From positions 1 to 29,655 of IMG/VR virus record IMGVR_UViG_3300046006_001914: a DNA stretch of 29,655 nt; one strand, written 5' to 3'. Made by a program: the position numbers and the translations under genes. The notes under the pieces are model-generated. The model was not told the origin of the DNA and ran no database searches. It saw only the letters and a program-made list of their open reading frames with translations. The stretch's first letter is position 1; the number at the start of each line of letters is the position of its first letter. Positions 1 through 4,914 of this stretch are shown piece after piece. The DNA comes from a virus.

Positions 1-524
1 GTACAAAAGAAAATACAAGAGCTACTACCGTAACTATTGATGGAATATCTTCAAAGTGGCTAAGAGCAAGAATAGTAACTAAAGGTTCTTCATCACCAGT
101 CGCAACACAAATACGAACTATAGACCACGGTGGAGTTTCTGGCTGGAGAATGAAAGAGATGTGGTCTGCAAATATGAAGATTGTAGACAATGCAGGAACA
201 GCTATAAGTGGTGCAACAGTAAAAGCTACAAGTCCATCTGGTGTTACCTCATTTACAACAACTACTGGAGTAGATGGCAAGATTACAGAGCAGTTACTTA
301 CATCTAAAGAGTGGTATTTTGACCCTGTAAATAATGTAGGTCAAGTTGGTCAGACACTTACACCTACTTACAACTTAGAGATAAGCAAAGCAGGATATGA
401 AACTTATACATCAAATGGAAATGATTTAAGTGCTAAAATAGATATGACTATAGCTCTAAAAACAGAGGGATATGGAGATACAGTTATCTATGATTCCACT
501 TTAATTGATACGATACTTTATTAA
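1..524 (+). CDS. Virion appendage/tail fibre-like protein, C-terminal part (5' truncated)
   Basis: The reading frame is already open at base 3, so this gene enters from upstream of the window and the first ATG at 150 is internal. About 173 residues are visible. From about residue 58 they resemble a carboxypeptidase-regulatory or Cna-B-type beta sandwich: a run like NAGTAISGATVKATSPSG, a turn with TGVDGK, and a later ISKAGYETY strand. Such Ig-like domains are common at the ends of phage fibres, spikes and baseplate proteins and usually serve adhesion or stability. The position just before the lysis genes also suits a late tail or fibre gene. No enzyme motif is visible. Exact role and total length cannot be judged from this fragment. 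Confidence 0.6.
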   Translation, partial: TKENTRATTVTIDGISSKWLRARIVTKGSSSPVATQIRTIDHGGVSGWRMKEMWSANMKIVDNAGTAISGATVKATSPSGVTSFTTTTGVDGKITEQLLTSKEWYFDPVNNVGQVGQTLTPTYNLEISKAGYETYTSNGNDLSAKIDMTIALKTEGYGDTVIYDSTLIDTILY

Positions 525-538
525 AAGGTGGTGAAAAC

Positions 539-904
539 ATGGGAGATTTAACAAAAAACATTAGCGCTTCAGAACTTGTCTGCAACTGTGGTAAATGTGG
601 TCAGTGCATCCTAGATGACACAATAATAAAATATGCGCAGATGGTATTCGATGAGTGCGCAGACATAGCCAAAGTAGATAAGGTGCTAGTAACCATCACA
701 AGTGGAAACAGATGTAAAGAATGGAACAAGCACGAAGGTGGGAAACCAACCTCTAGGCATCTAAAAGGGCAAGCAATAGACTTTATGGTAAAAGGATTCA
801 CTGACTCACAGCTATTAGTTATCTGTGGGCTGGTTCTTCCTGTGGGGAAGTTCTACGCCTACAGTCCAGCTAAAGGAGTAGTTCATCTGCAATTAACTTG
901 TTAG
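539..904 (+). CDS. Endolysin-like M15 peptidase (D-Ala-D-Ala carboxypeptidase family)
   Basis: 121 residues, start ATG behind an AAGGTGG Shine-Dalgarno. It carries the zinc-peptidase M15 signature: SRHLKGQAID places the zinc ligands at His74 and Asp81, and His116 in a VHLQ strand fits the third. SGNR (Arg58) matches the usual SGYR turn before the first zinc ligand. The N-terminal SELVCNCGKCGQC run (Cys15, 17, 20, 23) is like the Cys-rich N-terminus of the M15_3 subgroup. Family members cleave peptide cross-links of peptidoglycan, so this is the probable cell-wall lysis enzyme. There is no signal peptide, so it would need a holin to reach the wall; a two-helix membrane protein lies two genes downstream. 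The third ligand motif is HLQ rather than the more common HxD/HVDL. Confidence 0.85.
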   Translation: MGDLTKNISASELVCNCGKCGQCILDDTIIKYAQMVFDECADIAKVDKVLVTITSGNRCKEWNKHEGGKPTSRHLKGQAIDFMVKGFTDSQLLVICGLVLPVGKFYAYSPAKGVVHLQLTC

Positions 905-926
905 TTATAATATAGTGAGGTGGCTT

Positions 927-1070
927 ATGTGGGTAGTATACTTAAGCAAAGACTGGAAAGAAAAAGAACTAATAAGAAAACAGAAAGAGTCAGATGCGAT
1001 ACAATACAAGCTTTGCCATGAGGGATGTTATAAATTGTCAGGTTATTGTTTAGTTATAAGGAAGGAGTAA
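927..1070 (+). CDS. Small hypothetical protein in lysis cassette (47 aa)
   Basis: 47 residues starting at ATG 927 with GTGAGG seven bases upstream, and ending three bases before the next start. The sequence begins MWVVYLSKDWKEKELIRK, is basic in the middle and has three cysteines (CHEGCYKLSGYC). No family recognised. The tight packing between endolysin and holin candidate and the good ribosome site support it as a real gene; the Cys spacing might bind a metal. Confidence 0.55.
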   Translation: MWVVYLSKDWKEKELIRKQKESDAIQYKLCHEGCYKLSGYCLVIRKE

Positions 1071-1072
1071 GA

Positions 1073-1285
1073 ATGTTTAAGTTTAGGATGACTGTAGTTG
1101 TAGAGTTGACGATAACGCTTGCTAGGCTGTTTATAATTTGTGCGTTCATTGTAGGAGCAGTATATGGGTTCATGTTCCAAGACACGATTGTAATGTGTAC
1201 TAGTATTGCATCAGCTTTGGGATTGTTTGCTTTGAGTTCTAATAATAAATCAAAGGAGAAACTTCATGTTGTGGACACTAATTAA
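1073..1285 (+). CDS. Putative holin (two transmembrane segments)
   Basis: 70 residues from ATG 1073, preceded by AAGGAG. An in-frame upstream ATG at 1046 lacks a ribosome site and overlaps the previous gene, so it is not preferred. There are two hydrophobic stretches, about residues 8-32 and 38-54, with a short loop between and a charged Lys-rich tail. Two-helix small proteins beside an endolysin are typical of class II holins, which make the inner-membrane lesion that times lysis. Identification rests on topology and neighbourhood, not on a family signature. Confidence 0.55.
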   Translation: MFKFRMTVVVELTITLARLFIICAFIVGAVYGFMFQDTIVMCTSIASALGLFALSSNNKSKEKLHVVDTN

Positions 1286-1394
1286 GATGCTATTTGGCTG
1301 GACAAAGAAACCAACCAGCGAAGTAAAGACGTTTAAGAAACTATCTGTAGACGTTCAAAGGGAGATGCTTAAAAACTATGTTAAAAAGAATTAG
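1266..1394 (+). CDS. Small hypothetical protein overlapping the holin candidate (42 aa)
   Basis: 42 residues from ATG 1266 with AAGGAG seven bases upstream, overlapping the end of the holin gene by 20 bases and the start of the next gene by 17. The N-terminus (MLWTLIKMLFGW) is a short amphipathic or hydrophobic stretch and the rest is Lys-rich. It may be a lysis accessory or holin modulator, but this is context only. Confidence 0.5.
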   Translation: MLWTLIKMLFGWTKKPTSEVKTFKKLSVDVQREMLKNYVKKN

Positions 1395-1611
1395 CTTGAT
1401 TTTATTATTATTAATGTCGCTATCTTACGCTAAAACAGACATTGAGCTAGCTGGAGAAGTAATGACTAAGGCAACAGAAGAAAAGGCTCGCTATGAGGCA
1501 TTAAACACTATTACAGCCAAGAACCAAGACAGGCTCAATAGGATGGAGCTTGAGTTATTTGTAGATAAGATATTATTTGTCGTATTAGCATGCGTAAAAA
1601 TATCTCTGTGA
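1378..1611 (+). CDS. Secreted spanin-like protein with signal peptide and C-terminal hydrophobic segment
   Basis: 77 residues. Residues 1-18 form a signal sequence (MLKRISLILLLLMSLSYA) with a plausible signal peptidase I site at SYA. A charged helical stretch follows (residues 20-58), then a short hydrophobic C-terminus (about 61-77). A secreted helix anchored at both ends, next to endolysin and holin, recalls unimolecular spanins that disrupt the outer membrane. Those normally carry a lipobox cysteine, and none is present here. The AAGGGAG site is 13 bases from the ATG, which is long. The last codons lie in a direct repeat that recurs at 1882, so the C-terminus may have been rebuilt by a rearrangement. 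Confidence 0.45.
   Translation: MLKRISLILLLLMSLSYAKTDIELAGEVMTKATEEKARYEALNTITAKNQDRLNRMELELFVDKILFVVLACVKISL
1582..1599. repeat. Direct repeat copy A (pairs with 1882-1901)
   Basis: GTATTAGCATGCGTAAAA here matches GTATTAGCCTATGCGTAAAA at 1882-1901 apart from a two-base insertion. The copies are exactly 300 bases apart in the same orientation. Copy A lies inside the 3' end of the spanin-like gene; copy B lies inside the structured non-coding region. Confidence 0.75.
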
Positions 1612-1617
1612 TATAAT
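1609..1617 (+). promoter_or_regulatory. Extended -10 promoter at the end of the lysis cassette
   Basis: TGATATAAT is a perfect extended -10 (TGn plus TATAAT at 1612-1617). No good -35 hexamer is seen 16-18 bases upstream. Initiation would fall near 1624, at the base of the hairpin described at 1619-1672. It overlaps the last codons and stop of the preceding gene. Confidence 0.45.
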
Positions 1618-1618
1618 A

Positions 1619-1672
1619 GTGGTAGCCAGTTGCCACCCCAAACCCCCCTTTGATAGTAGCTGGCTATTTTAT
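1619..1672 (+). ncRNA. Hairpin with C-rich loop and U-rich tail: terminator or small RNA candidate
   Basis: Bases 1621-1633 pair with 1656-1668 (13 pairs including G-U; core TAGCCAG with CTGGCTA), leaving a 22-base loop holding CCCCAAACCCCCC, followed by TTTTAT. A smaller alternative hairpin (GTGGTAG with TTGCCAC, 1619-1636) competes for the left arm. The simplest reading is an intrinsic terminator for the late transcript. The extended -10 immediately upstream and the exposed C-rich loop also allow a tiny RNA that could pair with G-rich ribosome sites. Seen: pairing and U tract. Inferred: function. Confidence 0.5.
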
Positions 1673-1680
1673 CTACACAT

Positions 1681-1709
1681 TTGTCATTAATAATCACTTA
1701 TGATACAAT
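1681..1709 (+). promoter_or_regulatory. Sigma70-type promoter for the structured leader and nuclease gene
   Basis: TTGTCA (1681-1686), a 17-base spacer, and TACAAT (1704-1709) with an upstream TGA making it an extended -10. Spacing and both hexamers are close to consensus. A start near 1716 would give a leader of about 300 nt before the ATG at 2020. Confidence 0.7.
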
Positions 1710-1715
1710 AGTATT

Positions 1716-2003
1716 CAGAAAGTAATTTCTCAGGGAAGTAATAGGTAGTGCTTTACTTCCCCAGCACTATAGGGATACTTGAAACAACCCCCTTTGCATT
1801 TTAATCGTTAGGATTTAACAACCTTTGCGTTAAAAGGGAGTTCTTTACAAGAGGAGACTCTGAACGTAACCCGATCTGACAGTATTAGCCTATGCGTAAA
1901 AGTGGTGGAGACTGTTGGGTGAACTAGCTAAGGCTTCTTGTTTGCTCCTCAATTAGGTCTAAAATGGCACTAATTGCAGGGGTGAACTGTATTTACAGTT
2001 TCA
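1716..2003 (+). ncRNA. Structured non-coding RNA / long leader upstream of nuclease gene
   Basis: All frames are closed here, yet many paired elements can be read: GGGAAGTAA (1733-1741) with TTACTTCCC (1753-1761); AGTGCT (1747-1752) with AGCACT (1763-1768), which is mutually exclusive with the first; a C-rich CCCCCTTT stretch able to pair with AAAAGGGAG near 1832; GATCTGACAGT (1872-1882) with ACTGTTGGGT (1911-1920); CAATTAG (1950-1956) with CTAATTG (1970-1976); and AACTGT with ACAGTT around an ATTT loop (1985-2000). GGGTGAACT occurs at 1917 and 1980. It does not match tRNA, tmRNA, RNase P RNA or a group I core as far as can be judged by eye. It could be a free RNA, a leader controlling the nuclease, or both. 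Confidence 0.6.
1882..1901. repeat. Direct repeat copy B (pairs with 1582-1599)
   Basis: GTATTAGCCTATGCGTAAAA, matching copy A 300 bases upstream with two extra bases. In the frame of the spanin-like gene this copy would read VLAYA then stop, while copy A reads VLACVKISL then stop. That would fit a duplicated gene end, though chance similarity is possible. Confidence 0.7.
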
Positions 2004-2019
2004 ATATTAGGAGATTATT

Positions 2020-2382
2020 ATGAGTATAAAATATCCACCAAGACATAGTGAATTTGAGATTCATGCTTATTTATATCATAGGTTACATTCAATAGGATAC
2101 GATGTTAGAGGTGAGGTTACGTTATATCTACCTACACATAAATGTAGGTTTGATTTAGTTATTTTCCATAACAAAGAAGCTGTTTGTATTATAGAGGTTA
2201 AAGATGGAGTTTTTATGAGTAATAAACAGGAAGAGCATCATTATCAACAATGGAAGAAAACTAGGCAAGGTAGAAGGTATAGAGAGCTAGGTTTAAAGGT
2301 TTTTTATTGTAGGGGAATGGAAAGAACAGATTTTATATTAAGAGAAATAGTTTCGTTTATGGATAATTTAGTATCCTTCTAA
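2020..2382 (+). CDS. Putative small PD-(D/E)XK-fold nuclease
   Basis: 120 residues, ATG with AGGAG seven bases upstream. A nuclease core is visible: helix SEFEIHAYLYHRL with Glu11, strand GEVTLYL, then RFDLVIF with Asp45, a short turn, and CIIEVK with Glu59 and Lys61. This is the D...(D/E)xK arrangement of the PD-(D/E)XK superfamily. A basic helix (QQWKKTRQGRRYREL) and a strand VFYCRG follow, as in many VRR-NUC or restriction-like minimal nucleases. No partner domain is present. It sits alone between the structured RNA and the early promoter, so it may be a free-standing homing-type nuclease, a host-DNA nuclease, or part of an RNA-linked system. Fold assignment is by motif only. Confidence 0.6.
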   Translation: MSIKYPPRHSEFEIHAYLYHRLHSIGYDVRGEVTLYLPTHKCRFDLVIFHNKEAVCIIEVKDGVFMSNKQEEHHYQQWKKTRQGRRYRELGLKVFYCRGMERTDFILREIVSFMDNLVSF

Positions 2383-2418
2383 AATATATTCAAAACTTTC
2401 GATACAAGTTTACTTCTC

Positions 2419-2441
2419 ATACACACGATAATGTGTATAAT
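2419..2441 (+). promoter_or_regulatory. Early promoter with overlapping inverted repeat (candidate operator)
   Basis: TATAAT at 2436-2441 starts the run of small early genes. The perfect inverted repeat ATACACA (2419-2425) / TGTGTAT (2432-2438), six bases apart, overlaps the -10 box. An operator placed this way would block polymerase. The XRE-type protein at 3952 in the same operon is the obvious candidate regulator. No convincing -35 is seen. Confidence 0.5.
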
Positions 2442-2476
2442 GGTATTTAGTTGAACGTGAAAGTGAGGTGAAGACA

Positions 2477-2653
2477 GTGAGAGTGAGCGTAACAGTGGAA
2501 GATAACGGAAATATTGATATTCATAACGTAAATGCAAACGACAAGATTTGGAGAGTAGCTAAGAACAAGAAGAATTTAGTTACTGATAGTGGCAAAGAGT
2601 TTAGAACAGGCGAGATAGTGATTGGCAAGTTTACAATTAATATTTATAGCTAA
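2477..2653 (+). CDS. Small early hypothetical protein (58 aa)
   Basis: Start chosen at GTG 2477, eight bases after GAAAGTGAGG; an in-frame GTG at 2468 lies inside the Shine-Dalgarno and is unlikely. The protein is beta-rich (alternating RVSVTVED, EIVIGKFTINIY), with no recognised family. It is the first gene after the early promoter, a place where host-takeover proteins are often found; that is inference. Confidence 0.55.
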   Translation: MRVSVTVEDNGNIDIHNVNANDKIWRVAKNKKNLVTDSGKEFRTGEIVIGKFTINIYS

Positions 2654-2670
2654 AAGAAAGTGAGGGTGAG

Positions 2671-2943
2671 ATGAATAACGCAAGAAGAAAAGAGCTAGTT
2701 AAAATCCAAGAAAGAATTGAGAGTTATAAGACTGAGCTAGAATCTCTTAGAGAAGAGCTAGAGGGTCTAAGGGATGAAGAGCAAGATTATCTTGATTGTA
2801 TGCCAGAGAATATGCAATATGGCGATAAGGCTCAAGCATCAGAGGATGCTATTTATCAGATGGATGATGCTATAGCAAATCTTGAGAGTGCTGAGAGCGA
2901 ACTTGATAGTGCTTATAACTGTATTGAAGAATCAGTAGTATAA
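2671..2943 (+). CDS. Acidic coiled-coil early protein (90 aa)
   Basis: ATG five bases after GAAAGTGAGGGTGAG. Almost wholly helical and acidic: residues 5-45 form a clear heptad coiled coil (IQERIESYKTELESLREELE), followed by a second helix at about 55-85 with repeated Glu/Ser/Asp. A short MPENMQYGDKA loop joins the two. Similar helical-hairpin hypothetical proteins with a loop of the PENLQ/YGEKA kind occur in many phages without known function. Confidence 0.65.
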   Translation: MNNARRKELVKIQERIESYKTELESLREELEGLRDEEQDYLDCMPENMQYGDKAQASEDAIYQMDDAIANLESAESELDSAYNCIEESVV

Positions 2944-2960
2944 AGAAAGTGAGGATGAAA

Positions 2961-3131
2961 ATGGTTAGATTAAGATTAACAGAATATGGAGAAGACGATT
3001 TTAAAGCAGAGTATAGGGCTTATGGCTCACATGGAACAATATCCAAGAAGTATATATCAAAGGCAAAGCAACGTGAAGTTAAAGAGTATGGATATGCTTA
3101 TGTGAATCAGCCTAAAGAAAGGATGGTGTAA
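2961..3131 (+). CDS. Small early hypothetical protein (56 aa)
   Basis: Start at ATG 2961, six bases after GAAAGTGAGG; the upstream in-frame GTG 2949 and ATG 2955 fall inside the ribosome site. Rich in Lys, Tyr and Arg (ISKKYISKAKQREVKEYGYAY). No family recognised. Confidence 0.5.
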   Translation: MVRLRLTEYGEDDFKAEYRAYGSHGTISKKYISKAKQREVKEYGYAYVNQPKERMV

Positions 3132-3132
3132 G

Positions 3133-3405
3133 ATGCTTAGAGTTATCGAAGAGTGGAATACAAGTGATGACGGATATGGTACTGATATGATTACGCTTGA
3201 GTGCGATGTGTGTGGGGCTACTTTTGTAGCTCCTTCTGGCTCTGACCCAAGTTGTGATTCTTGTATAGCTAATGAGCATATAGAAGAAGAAACTATAGAG
3301 CATCAAGCAGAAGGAATTGAAGAGGATGGCAAGGGTTTTTATAACGATGGAGATTATGAGCAGTTTGATGCGTATGGTGGATATGATATGGGGGATAGAG
3401 AATAA
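3133..3405 (+). CDS. Zinc-ribbon protein (90 aa)
   Basis: CDVCGATF (Cys24, Cys27) and PSCDSCI (Cys41, Cys44) make a four-cysteine zinc knuckle typical of small phage zinc-ribbon proteins, probably binding nucleic acid or protein. The C-terminal half is very acidic and rich in Gly and Tyr. The last 21 bases recur with one mismatch at the end of the next gene (3584-3604). Confidence 0.6.
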   Translation: MLRVIEEWNTSDDGYGTDMITLECDVCGATFVAPSGSDPSCDSCIANEHIEEETIEHQAEGIEEDGKGFYNDGDYEQFDAYGGYDMGDRE

Positions 3406-3604
3406 AATGAAAAAAACTAAATATACAATTAGAGGAATTAAGATATTGTTGCATCCAGACGAAGACCAGCCTTGCTATATGGATGCTCACAATACACCAG
3501 TTTACTTAGGTCATAAGTGCAAGATAGATGATGGGTTTATTGTAATGAGTGGAATGGGTGGATATTATATAACTAAAGATTTTGATATGGGGGAGAGAGA
3601 ATAA
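3385..3604. repeat. Duplicated 21-base gene end carrying the next gene's ribosome site
   Basis: Bases 3385-3405 and 3584-3604 are identical except at one position. Each encodes the last residues of its gene (DMG-D/E-RE), contains GATATGGGGGA, and ends with TAA directly at the next ATG. The repeat therefore carries coding end, stop and Shine-Dalgarno together, which suggests one gene-end module was copied. Confidence 0.6.
3407..3604 (+). CDS. Small hypothetical protein (65 aa)
   Basis: Start set at ATG 3407, one base after the previous stop; the longer upstream frame from 3317 would overlap the zinc-ribbon gene. Likely translated by coupling through the GGGGGA run. Begins MKKTKYTIRGIKILLHPDED; no known family. 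Ends in DFDMGERE, matching the previous gene's DMGDRE. Confidence 0.5.
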   Translation: MKKTKYTIRGIKILLHPDEDQPCYMDAHNTPVYLGHKCKIDDGFIVMSGMGGYYITKDFDMGERE

Positions 3605-3681
3605 TGGAAACAATTAAAGCAATATTATTTTTAGGTCTAGGATTAACAACTATCTACGTTGTTATGCTAGCAACATACTAA
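3604..3681 (+). CDS. Tiny single-span membrane protein (25 aa)
   Basis: METIKAILFLGLGLTTIYVV and five further residues: one transmembrane helix with almost no soluble part. ATG overlaps the previous stop (TAATG) behind GGGGGAGAG. Too short for family assignment. One of several such microproteins in the early region. Confidence 0.4.
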   Translation: METIKAILFLGLGLTTIYVVMLATY

Positions 3682-3690
3682 GGAGACATT

Positions 3691-3849
3691 ATGACAAATA
3701 TAAACGTTAAGAGAATAATACAGGCGATGGATAAGAGTTATGATGATATTAAAAAAGAGCAAGATAAGAACATTAGGCTTGGTAGATTAGAAGGTCTTTT
3801 GGAGTTCTCATTGTCTTACTTAAAAGAAGAAATAAAGGAGAAATCATGA
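3691..3849 (+). CDS. Small helical hypothetical protein (52 aa)
   Basis: ATG six bases after AAGGAG. Charged and helical (MDKSYDDIKKEQDKNIRLGR and a LEEF-like tail ending LKEEIKEKS). No family recognised. Overlaps the next start by ATGA. Confidence 0.5.
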   Translation: MTNINVKRIIQAMDKSYDDIKKEQDKNIRLGRLEGLLEFSLSYLKEEIKEKS

Positions 3850-3962
3850 TTAGTAGTAGCGAATGGCAGATAGCGCAGGAATGGTTAGAGATGACAATTG
3901 AAGAAGAAGGTTATGATTTGTATGACATAGAGAAAGATAACGAGATTGAAAATGAATACTAA
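3846..3962 (+). CDS. Small acidic hypothetical protein (38 aa)
   Basis: ATG 3846 with AAAGGAG seven bases upstream, ATGA overlap with the preceding gene. Very acidic (IEEEGYDLYDIEKDNEIENE). Its end overlaps the start of the XRE gene, suggesting coupled translation. No family recognised. Confidence 0.45.
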   Translation: MISSSEWQIAQEWLEMTIEEEGYDLYDIEKDNEIENEY

Positions 3963-4197
3963 AGAGTTCAAGAAGATACTAGGATTGAATCTAAGGCAGT
4001 TTCGTGAGGCTGGCAACCTCACTAGAGCCTATGTTGCACATCATGCAAAGATTCACTACAGAACATTAGAGCAGATAGAAAAAGGGGATTATACTGCTGG
4101 GATTGTTGTGTTAAAAAAACTGTGTGATTTTTATGAGCTAGACTTGAGTATAGTAGTGCCATCTGGTATAATAGAAGAAGAAAGTGAGGGTGAATAG
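3952..4197 (+). CDS. XRE-family helix-turn-helix regulator
   Basis: 81 residues from ATG 3952 (a TTG at 3946 in the same frame is an alternative). The HTH_3 fold is readable: LRQFREAGNLTRAYVAHHAK as helices 1-2, IHYRTLEQIEKGD as the recognition helix and turn, then IVVLKKLCDFYELDLSIVV as helices 4-5. It is Cro/CI-like in size and lacks a C-terminal peptidase, so it is a simple DNA-binding protein, probably an early switch regulator. Candidate sites are the inverted repeat at 2419-2438 and the promoter in its own 3' end (4144-4172). Confidence 0.75.
   Translation: MNTKEFKKILGLNLRQFREAGNLTRAYVAHHAKIHYRTLEQIEKGDYTAGIVVLKKLCDFYELDLSIVVPSGIIEEESEGE
4144..4172 (+). promoter_or_regulatory. Promoter for the recombination operon, inside the XRE gene
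   Basis: TTGAGT (4144-4149), 17-base spacer, TATAAT (4167-4172) with TGG making an extended -10. It lies within the last codons of the XRE gene and points at the ERF gene. Confidence 0.65.
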
Positions 4198-4239
4198 AAT
4201 CAAGGAATTTAGGTTATTTATTTAACAAAGAAAGTGAGG
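4180..4239 (+). repeat. Two copies of the extended ribosome-site element, the first without a clear gene
   Basis: GAAAGTGAGG occurs at 4180-4189 and 4230-4239. The second serves ATG 4245. The first is followed only by an 11-codon GTG frame (4190-4225) or by an ATA codon in frame with the ERF gene. It may mark a lost small gene or a leader peptide. Confidence 0.4.
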
Positions 4240-4244
4240 TTGAA

Positions 4245-4913
4245 ATGGGAATTTACAAGAAAATGTTAGAGTTACAAAAAGAGTTAACAGTGATGCCAAA
4301 GACAGAAACAGGTGGCAGTGTTAAGAGTTCATATAAGTATACTTCTGGAGATTATCTTTTCGCAGTATTAAGACCAAAGATGGATAAGCTAGGGTTGTTG
4401 TTATTCCAAGAGATAGTAGAATCTAAGAGCGAACACGTGCTTTGGAAGACAAGCTATGGAGACAAGCAACAGACATACGTTAGCGCAACATTCAAGTTCA
4501 CTTGGGTAGACTCAGATACAGATGAAAAAATAGAGCATCTATTCCACGCTGATGGGTTTAATGATTGGGATAAGGCGATAGGGTCAGCGATGACATACGC
4601 AGAGCGTTATTACATCCTAAAGCAGTTCCATATACCGACAACAGAGTTAGACCCAGATGAGCGCAAAGAAAACAGCACTCAAACTATTCCACCAGTAACA
4701 AAAGAAGAGCCAAAGAAAGAATCTAAGAAGAGCGCAGATGAAGAGCCAAAGTCTACAAAAGAACAGCTAGATGAAATATCTAGACTTGCTAAATTAAAGG
4801 GTTCGCTTCTGCCAAACATAAGTAAGAGTTATAAAGTTCCTTATATTTCTAACTTAACGTTTGCTATGGCTAAGGATTGCATAGAAAAACTAAAACTAAA
4901 GGAGAATATATAA
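4245..4913 (+). CDS. erf: ERF-family single-strand annealing protein
   Basis: 222 residues. The ERF-family hallmark is present: DKAIGSAMTYAERYYILKQF at 109-128, followed by IPT and acidic residues, with an N-terminal SSYKYTSGDYLFAVLRPKM element at 28-46. ERF proteins anneal complementary single strands during phage genome circularisation and recombination. The Lys/Glu-rich linker (about 140-175) and a separate C-terminal helical part fit the family. It starts the operon with DUF1351-like protein, SSB, NinB-like protein, HNH nuclease and RusA, a typical recombination set. Start ATG follows AAAGTGAGGTTGAA. Confidence 0.88.
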   Translation: MGIYKKMLELQKELTVMPKTETGGSVKSSYKYTSGDYLFAVLRPKMDKLGLLLFQEIVESKSEHVLWKTSYGDKQQTYVSATFKFTWVDSDTDEKIEHLFHADGFNDWDKAIGSAMTYAERYYILKQFHIPTTELDPDERKENSTQTIPPVTKEEPKKESKKSADEEPKSTKEQLDEISRLAKLKGSLLPNISKSYKVPYISNLTFAMAKDCIEKLKLKENI

Positions 4914-4914
4914 T

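Noticed and set aside
601-801. - strand frames in general (for example here, 14479-14868, 22085-22498, 25968-26321)
   Set aside because: All are shadows of better supported + strand genes; none has a good start site or a recognisable motif.
898-912. Promoter TATAAT between endolysin and the next gene
   Set aside because: The -10 box at 906-911 has no TGn and no -35; a similar TTAGTTATAA recurs at 1050 within coding sequence, so it is not convincing.
1733-1768. H-type pseudoknot
   Set aside because: One unpaired base would have to span a nine-pair stem, which is not geometrically reasonable; treated as alternative hairpins.
1861-2000. tmRNA, tRNA or riboswitch in the non-coding region
   Set aside because: No acceptor/TΨC pattern, no tag reading frame, and none of the riboswitch cores I can recognise by eye. 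A covariance search would be needed to exclude them fully.
1700-2467. Group I intron with a homing nuclease
   Set aside because: AATTGCAGGG near 1971 recalls the P element, and the nuclease would fit, but no R/S-type pair is found downstream of the ORF, the 85 bases after 2382 hold a promoter rather than a continuing exon, and no interrupted gene can be rebuilt.
2459-4239. CRISPR-like array from the repeated 10-mer
   Set aside because: Spacing is irregular and the copies are ribosome sites between genes.
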